Position numbers and translations under genes: made by a program. From positions 576,845-640,844 of the forward strand of contig JAKLMB010000014.1 of the NCBI GenBank assembly GCA_022813625.1: 64,000 bases of DNA, in the 5' to 3' direction. This stretch comes from Aaosphaeria pasadenensis (Eukaryota; Ascomycota; Dothideomycetes; Pleosporales). Below, piece by piece: positions 56,946-64,000 of this stretch (position 1 is its first letter; every line of letters begins with the position of its first letter). The notes beneath the pieces were generated by a model. The model worked only from the letters and a program-made list of their open reading frames with translations, did not search any database and was not told the origin of the DNA.

Positions 56946-58734
56946 TCAACCTTGATTAATTACCTGTACAGTACAAGGATACCTTTCCGAAGGATGAGCG
57001 CCTCCCTTCTCCTCTTGATATGCTCTGTCCCCATCCACAGTCAACACCTTTTCGCCTCCACCCCACCACTTCCCGAGAGCCCTTTCTGAAATGCCCTTCC
57101 CTTTCAATTCATCCCACTTCTCATAAGCAGGCTCAACGCGGAACGTCCTCACCGTCATGATTAACGTTATCTTCAGTTCGATAAGCGAGAGATTATGACC
57201 GATGCACATTCGTGGGCCAAGTTCGAACGGCCGGAATGCATCCGGTGGGGGATACAGTTCGTGGCTAGCATCCACAAGCCATCGTTCTGGGAGAAAATCT
57301 TCCGCTCGAACCCACACGTTGGGGTTACGATGGATTGTGTGGTGGGAGTTGGAGACGAGACAATCGTCTGTGGGGAACTTCAGACCATTTCGGTCGACGA
57401 GAATGGGACCGCCTTCCCGCATAGCGCCTGCTGGGGGAAAGAGGCGCATGGTTTCTTTAATGACAGCGAGGGTGAATGGAGTCTGGTTTAGTAATGAAGG
57501 ATTTGCGCGGAGAATGTTCGAGGCGTCGGATGCATTAGGACCAAAGACGGCTTCGTGCTCCTGGCACATTTGATATCGAACCTCGGGGTGCTTGTACAGC
57601 ATGTGGTAAATGTACACAAGGACACTGGTAACAGTATCGTGGCCTGCGAACAGAAACAATCGAAGTTGATACGTGGCAAAATCAGCAAAGTGCTTGTCCA
57701 GAGTAGCGCTCTCAACTTTGCTGTTGTTGTTGACCTTGTGATACTCAGACAGCGTAAGCGTAACTACCGACTTTGACCGTTTCGAATCGACATCAGTGGC
57801 GGATTGACTGCTGTTGTGCAGCTCTTCAAATCTTTTCTGAAGCTCACCGCCTATAATGCGATTCATGATCTTGTCGTGCTTTCGTAGGACGAAGGTCCGA
57901 ACAGGATTAAATCTTGCTAGTGGATTTCCCAGTTTACTCCAGCTTATCATGGTCAACAAAGAGTTCACAAGAGGGTGCTCGTTTCCTTGGCAGTTCAACT
58001 CAAGATCCCTATAAAATTAGATCAGACTTCATCGTGAATATGAAGTGGGAAGGCAGGGTTACATACAGTGCAACCCTCATGATGACATCCATTGTAAGGG
58101 GAGTTGTGAAGTTCTGCAATGGCAAGACCTTGCCATCCAAGTCCCTCAAACGATCGGTAAAAGTTTGGACACAATCTATGATGGCCGGAACCTGCTGCAT
58201 TAGATACGCAGGAGCAAATCCTGGGTTGAAAAGCGATCGCCAGAACCTCCACTGCTCTCCATTCATTGTCAATAAATTGGGTCCTCCATTGATTGGCTCA
58301 AACATAACCCGGTACATAGAAGGCTTCGGAAGATTGAACTTGTTCGCGGCCTGGAATGCTGGATCTGGACTGCATATGAACAGTGTCGGTTTCAGGAATG
58401 GCCATAGGTCTAGGTAGAACATGTCGACGTTCCCAAGTTCACGTGCTACGTCCGAGATGATGACATTGATGAATGTATCTTTAGGAAATTTAGACATGTA
58501 TCGATGCAGAATGAGGAGGTGCCCCGTGAACCAGTTCCATGGAGGCATAGGCTGTCATTGTTAGTGCGTGACCTTAGGTCTATAATTTCGAAGACTGACC
58601 ATGGACATCTTGCGCAGTTCGTTTACACGCGCGCGAGCCTTGTACGCTCGGTGCAAGGAAAGGAAAAGGATGATTCCTGTAAGCACATAGAGGATGTTGA
58701 CTGGCAGAACCAAAAGGTACAAATTTGAGGGCAT
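56946..58734 (-). CDS. Cytochrome P450 (StcS/CYP59-like)
   Basis: Membrane-anchored monooxygenase. Three exons: 58600-58734, 58067-58551 and 56946-58008, 560 aa. The first exon alone encodes the anchor (LYLLVLPVNILYVLTGIILFLSL) and the basic stop-transfer KARARVNELRKM. PMPPWNWFTGHLLILHRY follows the first splice. The I-helix FAGHDTVTS is at about 327-335 and ExxR in VIKETMRLFPPAG (392-395). EDFLPERWL is the PERF region, and the haem loop is FELGPRMCIGHNLS with Cys near 475. The second splice rebuilds MRVALDLELNCQGNEHP. The protein resembles fungal CYP59-type enzymes such as sterigmatocystin StcS, which oxidise polycyclic metabolites. It is followed on the right by an acyltransferase and a third P450, pointing to secondary metabolism. 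Confidence 0.92.
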
Positions 58735-59428
58735 GGTTTTCTTATTCTCTCACTATGTTCACGATATGGTAGTACTGGTGTATTCGATAGCACAGCATAG
58801 AAGCTTTAAAAAAAATGTGCGTGTCGTAACACGAAAGTGTGAGAGATGGGCACTGCATTCAGCAGGTACGCTAAAATCCTCACTGGATAAGACTAGATGA
58901 GGAAATATTTGAATCGTTACCTGGTAATTTACAGAAAGAAAAACACAGTCTATTCGGCAGTGTGAAGCACGTCAATTGATTCGATCATTGCCACGCTACC
59001 ACGGGGCGTTAATGTCAGCACACCGGAGCCGATCTGCAGAGCCAGCCGAGCGCCATTGTGGTGGGCTTATCCTGCTGACGCTGCACTACTATATGTGAAT
59101 TGTATTTGGATATTGGGCGTCTTAATCCCTACCTGCCATGCTTACAGAAAGCATATGGCCGTCTTCTATCTGCAGGTATCCCGCCCTTGGAACCAGGGTT
59201 CTGGTGTCAGACGGTGGTCCAGGTTCTTGTCGACTCCAGATCAGTAAACCATCATACACGCTTCATGCTACCCAGGCGAACCACTACATTATTACTGGGG
59301 CTACTAGAACAAATCAAGGGCTTTTATCATGGATGATTCGGCATTTGCATATATTGACCTGTGGAGCTAAGCCTACATTCTCTTACATCTTGCGATAAAC
59401 GATGCATCCCATCGAGGTATCGCAATCT
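58735..59428. other. Promoter region of P450
   Basis: About 700 bp between the second P450 start and the acyltransferase 3' end, both minus strand. No coding sequence recognised. Confidence 0.45.
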
Positions 59429-60660
59429 TTAATCCAGCGCTCCAGTCATCCGGATAGCTTCAACATACGGTGGCAGAGTGATACTAAACCAAAGAATGAC
59501 CCAAATATAACCTAAGACCATGTCTGCCTTGTCGAGTACCCACCATTCCAAACCTTTCCCATATTCATACTTGCCCTGGGACATTTGATTATTCCGCCAA
59601 TCCGCCCCAATGATGCGGAATAGTTGCAGGATATGGAAGCAAAGATCTTCAATGACGATTCCACAAAACTGTAACAGAAAGAATCGGAATGCTCCGGTTG
59701 GGTCCAAATCTGGTCCGCCGCCACGGGCTTTGTATCCCGCTACCGCATGCGTCCACGCCGATATCAGGAAACCTACCAGTAGTTTCAGGTACGCACTCGC
59801 TATAGTACCTTTTGTTATACCCGCTTGAGATGTAAGCAGACTTCCCGCCGTCGTCATCTGTCTCCGAACCGCTTGGTGCCATGTTCGCCCCCAAAAGCAT
59901 CGTAGAGATGCCATAGCACCGATAGGTCCCATCATGTAGGGAAAGGCTCTGGGATCCCCAAAACCAAAACCGACCATAAAAGTAGCGGGAATAGTGAATG
60001 TGAGCCACAGCTGTAGATATGCGCTGATCGCATATGCCCACGTCGGCACAAGTAAGCCTATACTGAGAGGTGGGTGTCCCGTTATGGACTGAGAGTTGCT
60101 GTTCGGCATGCCATTGGATAGAGCGAAGAGCATAACGGAGAATAGGGCAATTCGTTTAATCCGCGAAGCTAAATAAGCGCTGGGGCTAAACGTTAACAAG
60201 CCACCCGAGGCAGGACTGATTCAGGTCAAATGTACCTTTTGGACTCGGTACCTATGTAGCACACGTAAGGAATTTCCCAGTTCCAACCAATGCCCCGTGG
60301 GGTGTAGACGAGCTCCAGCGCCCAGAGTAATCTCTCCGAGAGACCGTTCGAACCGTCCGAACCGTCAACGGGTTCGTCCCGCCGCCCTATGCGATGGAAG
60401 TGTTTGCTTGCTGGTGTATGGGTGATGTAAATTTCAAATCCCTTCAGTAGTTGTGGTGTGATTGCCAGTCCTAGACCCCAATCCACGGCTGCATCTCCGG
60501 ACGAAGTGTTGACAAGCTTCACATATTGGAATACGAGGAGAACAATCACCACCATTCGAACGGGGCGGTTTTCGGGGAGGAGGAGGAGTGGAAGAGTCAA
60601 AGTTAATTGGAAAGAGACCATAAGCGCTACAGAGAGCATCATGCTTGATGGAGTCATCAT
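59429..60660 (-). CDS. Membrane O-acyltransferase, wax-synthase domain (MBOAT_2)
   Basis: Predicted membrane acyl/acetyltransferase of the wax-synthase-like family, which in fungi acetylates hydroxyls of terpenoids and meroterpenoids (AusQ/AdrJ-like enzymes). Two exons, 60236-60660 and 59429-60179, separated by a 56-nt intron; 391 aa, a usual size. Multiple hydrophobic segments run through the protein (LSVALMVSFQLTLTLPLLLL; GLLVPTWAYAISAYLQLWL; MVLGYIWVILWFSITLPPYV). RGIGWNWEIPYV is the family's N-terminal landmark, and the catalytic-region motif FWGRTWHQAVRR lies at about 237-248. The start MMTPSSMML is the first in-frame ATG. It is divergent from the third P450. The acceptor used (CCCCAG at 60180) is the one that gives both a sensible length and the right frame. 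Confidence 0.82.
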
Positions 60661-61390
60661 ATGAAAATACGAAGTTCATGTACACTCCAATCGCCGTATG
60701 TGACTTCGAAATGGGAAAGACAGCCTGGTATCTGCTCGGTGTCCGAGGTCAGGGGAGGGTGGTTTTATGAAAAGGCGTTTTGATTTCGAAGCAAGAGTTT
60801 TGTAGAAATACTCGGTGATGTCAGATATGTCTTCCCAAGATACTGCTGATAGTCTGCTGATCCCCACGAATCTCTATAAGGCGCTACTATCATTACCATT
60901 CCTGTGAATCGTCCGAACAAGGGGCTCAGCCCGCATGTATAGCAGGCAGCCAAGATTACCCACGTCAACTTGCCTGGGCCGCGTTGCATTGAGATAGTGC
61001 TATGGGGGGCTGATTGTGATAGCATGCAGGTCCATTTGCTGTTTGGTATGAGACATGAATAGTTTCTCCCTGTTTGGCACTGCAGCCGACAGATCTCTTA
61101 AGTCACCATTTAGCTAAGCGGCGTAGCCACCCGCAGCTACAAGGCGATCCCGGAGGCTAACTACCCACAGTACGGAGACAAGTTGATATGCCGGGGTATG
61201 ATGAGAGTAAGTCATGGATGAGATATTTCTGCTGCCTTAGTGACAAAATGTGTTTGAGAGCCCTGGTTTGGACCGAGTATGTGGACAAAGAAGAGCTAAA
61301 AGTGATTTTACAGGGGATTATCAACATCCCTTCTCCACTTGTAACTTTATTGGGAAAAATTCCAGCATATTTTAGAGAAATACCATCATC
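60661..61390. promoter_or_regulatory. Shared divergent promoter, acyltransferase / third P450
   Basis: 730 bp between divergent starts. Two minus-strand frames (to 61025) show no domain. The head-to-head layout is common in fungal biosynthetic clusters. No clear TATA box found. Confidence 0.5.
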
Positions 61391-63465
61391 ATGTCTCTTT
61401 CAGAAGAAACACAAATAGCGTTTGCCTATTTGGCGCCTATTGTCATTTTCGCGGTGGCTAGGCAGCTCTATTTGTACATTTCCTCCTCACACTCTGTATG
61501 CCTCCTTATATTGATGAACAAACAATTGCAGCATGCACTAAACGATTTACCAGTCCAGAAAGCCATGGCTACGTTTTCAACTATTCGAGTTCGTTCGGCG
61601 GATTGGAACCTATCACATTCGTGGCGCAGAACTGATTGAGGAAGGATACCAAAAGGTATGAACATAAGTTCTTCGTCGCAAGCTCCGAATACAGGTTTAC
61701 TGAGCATGTTTAGAGCAACGGCCGCCCGTACCGTATCCGTACACTTAGGAACAACCTTGTTGTAGTGTCCTCAGATGAGCACACCGAAGAGCTCGCTGCT
61801 GTGCCAGATACCATTCTCTCGCTGCACGCAGTTGCAAAGGATGTAAGATAACAACCGTGCCAGCATGAAGCAGTGCGAAAATACTAAGCATTCACTTCAA
61901 CAGATGTTCGAGCCCGAACATACCATGTACGGATTCAAAGTTCACGATAAATCTCCATTGAACGGGAGCATGCATTCGCGAGTCCTGCGTACGCTTTTGA
62001 CATCCAAGATCCCGTATTTGCTTCCGGGGTTGCGAGACTTGTCACTGAAGTGTTTTCGGGAGCAGATAGCACTTCATGGGAAGTCCAGCCCAAGCAAGCC
62101 CGGTTTGTATGCTAAAATATTAGTGAAGGATTCACTGCTAATATTGTCTGGTAGGTTTTCAGAATATTCCAACATTCGAGGTATCGAGGAGACTTGTCTC
62201 TCAGATCAACAGTTACTGTTTCGTTGGGCCAGAACTAGGTATACTATGCTTTGCAAACTACACTATTCTGAATGTTATGCTAATCACCCGACTGCAGCTC
62301 AGAACGAAGAGTTTGTCACGGCGGCTGGGGACTTCGCCCAAGAAGTTATGGTAACTGGCGAGATACTTCAATTCTTCCCACGTGCCCTTGCACCGTAAGT
62401 ACTATTACGAACTGCACCTGCTCAGATACACTTCCTGATGATGCGAAAAGTATAATTGCCTCTCTGGGCACAAATTTCAAGCGTTCGGAGCGGGTCCTCG
62501 TATCCTACCTCCGCCGCACCATCCTCGAACGGATTCGGATATGCGAGGATAACATCCCGCACGCCCAACGCCCTGTGAGTCAACCCTTCCCGCCAATTGC
62601 CACTTTAGAAAAGAATCTCTTCCTAATCTACAAAAAAGGTTGATTGCATACAATGGATAGTCGAAACCATGATCCGTAAATCTGATTATAGCGTCGACCA
62701 CATTATTCAAGAGTTCCTCGCCTTGTGGTTCGGCTCCGTACATCAAGTTTCGATGGTAGGTTCGCCTCTCCAACAACCATCCCACTTTCGACTAACGGTT
62801 CCACCACCCAGTCCTTGGTATACGCCCTCTACCACTTGATCGACAACCCCACTCAAATTGGCCTTCTCCGAGAGGAAATGTCTTCAGTGGATGATTGGAC
62901 AACATCCCTATCCAGCCTTCCCAACCTAGACAGACTTCTCGTCGAGTCTGCGAAACTACATCCATCGGACAGCATCTCAATGCGTCGAAAGGCGCTTCAA
63001 ACGTACCGCTTTCGCGATGGCACTGTAGCGAACAAAGGGGACTGGGTTTGCGTTCCGTTGCGACGTTTTCCTGCAAATAGCTCTCCACATGCCATTGCGT
63101 CCCATCAATCAAGTAAATCGTTTGGGAAGACTGACGGTGCATTGAATACGTCTTTCACGAATTTAGGAGCAGACTTTCCTCTTTGGGGAATGGGGAAGCA
63201 TGCTTGGTAAGTCTTGTAACACTAGTTCTCCATTGAAGTGAATAATAACTAATGTCATTACAGCCCAGGGAGGTTCTATGCTTCCAGTATACTGAAACTA
63301 CTCGTTGGAAATATCATCATGAACTTCGACATCGACATCGATACGACTTTCAGGGAAGAGAAAAGTAGGACATTCATCTGGCGTACAGCTGTCGTGCCCA
63401 GGGCTTCCGTTCGGTTGGGAGTGCGGCGGAGAGATATGGAGGAAGAGGACGCGAAGTCGCGTTGA
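61391..63465 (+). CDS. Cytochrome P450, ten exons, atypical ExxK helix
   Basis: Ten exons: 61391-61495, 61554-61655, 61714-61842, 61904-62102, 62155-62238, 62298-62394, 62451-62574, 62639-62755, 62812-63206 and 63264-63465; 517 aa, all phases consistent. Order: anchor (APIVIFAVARQLYLYI), RRIGTYHIRGAELIEEGYQK, SNGRPYRIRTLRNNLVVVS, MFEPEHTMYGF, then SRRLVSQINSYCFVGPEL joined to AQNEEFVTAAGDFAQEV, EFLALWFGSVHQVS (I-helix without the acid-alcohol pair, as in several fungal clades), SMRRKAL, and haem loop LWGMGKHACPGRFYA (Cys near 451). Oddities: the K-helix reads ESAKLHP, so the near-invariant ExxR arginine is Lys367. The usual FxGFRF stretch before the haem loop is not apparent. Intron 4 has a weak GTTTGT donor. 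It may be a diverged enzyme or a decaying copy; the reading frame is intact. Confidence 0.82.
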
Positions 63466-63877
63466 TATGTAGGATTCAAATTCTGTGTATTTCATAGTGT
63501 ACATTTCATTTTCTTTACCAATCTCCTTGTGGTAAATAGAGGGAATTAGACTATATTTTCGCTGAGAAACCAGGGTATGTAGGTTGTTTGCTTGTAGAAT
63601 AGTAAATTCTTTTTAATTTCTTCCTCATTGCCACTTTTATGATGACCTTCAAGTCTTTATGCTCAGTAATTTAATTATCATCAATCCAATGCCGTAGTAC
63701 GGTTTAAATCGTTATAACATAGGAAAAGGAAAAAGTTAAAAGATTCCATAAAATAACTCTTATTCCAGTAAGAGTACTATACATTGCTCCGCGTCAAAAT
63801 CCAAAAACTTCTTTTCTTTTCCTTTATCCCCTCTTTCCAATTGACCTGACTTCATCTAAGCTTTGGCTAGTTGCAAG
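63466..63877. other. AT-rich convergent intergenic region
   Basis: About 410 bp between the third P450 and the partial right-edge gene, very AT-rich (63590-63840) with poly-A/T stretches that could serve as cleavage and polyadenylation signals for both. No gene seen. Confidence 0.5.
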
Positions 63878-64000
63878 CTATGTCGTCTGTACTGCATGTG
63901 CGATAGCTATGGTAGTTAGTAAATTATTAATACGACAATGATCTCAGACTTACACTTCCTTTGAAAACTGGTGATCTCGTTGTAGTTCTCCTCGACCTCT
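63878..64000 (-). CDS. 3' end of a gene running off the right edge (partial)
   Basis: Two exon pieces on the minus strand: 63954-64000 (continues past the window) and the terminal 63878-63906. They are separated by a 47-nt intron, GTAAGT ... TTTACTAACTACCATAG, with a consensus donor, a perfect CTAAC branch site and a good acceptor. The visible C-terminus reads EVEENYNEITSFQRK, then SIAHAVQTT and a stop. That is too short to assign a family. Being next to two P450s and an acyltransferase it could be another biosynthetic gene. Confidence 0.55.

Noticed and set aside
60181..60235. Alternative acceptors for the acyltransferase intron (AATCAG near 60216 and GTTTAG near 60186)
   Set aside because: The first makes an implausible 20-nt intron with the in-frame donor; the second does not match the donor phase. 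CCCCAG at 60180-60181 gives 56 nt and the right frame.
1..64000. CRISPR arrays, rRNA, intact transposons
   Set aside because: No regularly spaced repeats, rRNA cores, transposase or reverse-transcriptase frames were found; the few repeats are short tandem pairs.

Overview
The window is nuclear DNA of a filamentous ascomycete (Pezizomycotina). The evidence is genes split by short introns (about 47-117 nt) with GT...AG ends and CTAAC/CTGAY-like branch sites, a Zn(II)2Cys6 regulator, fungal sugar porters, several P450s, and fungal housekeeping genes (VAC1, MET8, SPF1, GLN4). I cannot name the species. All gene models were built by hand: I joined open frames at splice sites and checked that phases and total codon counts agree.

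Left part (1-11.6 kb): a small membrane-like ORF, VAC1/PEP7 (vacuolar sorting), MET8 (siroheme synthesis), a METTL16-type RNA m6A methyltransferase and an alpha-glucoside-type MFS permease. About 3.5 kb of nearly gene-free DNA follows.

Central accessory block (15.2-32.4 kb), the most interesting part: a secreted GH3 beta-glucosidase and a divergently transcribed PA14-containing, leaderless GH3 beta-glucosidase; a Zn2Cys6 transcription factor; a lactose-permease-like sugar porter; a secreted protein resembling fungal saponin hydrolase; and, divergent from it, a GH35-like beta-galactosidase with no signal peptide. Outer hydrolysis, uptake, inner hydrolysis and a regulator are all present. I read this as a candidate gene cluster for breaking down a plant saponin or similar glycoside, with tandem CCG-N4-CGG sites in the promoter shared by the two GH3 genes.

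Middle part (33-49.4 kb): a glycine-zipper protein with a basic tail, a hotdog thioesterase, an unrecognised five-exon protein with pentapeptide repeats, the P5A ATPase SPF1, a fungal transcription-factor-like protein lacking a zinc cluster, and glutaminyl-tRNA synthetase.

Right part (51-64 kb): a P450 facing an unknown gene, a Pro/Ala-repeat secreted protein with a Cys-containing tail, then a probable edge of a secondary-metabolite cluster: P450, wax-synthase-type membrane O-acyltransferase, a ten-exon P450 in which the ExxR arginine is lysine, and the 3' end of another gene running off the window. The core synthase, if there is one, would lie to the right. I found no tRNA, rRNA, CRISPR array or intact transposon.
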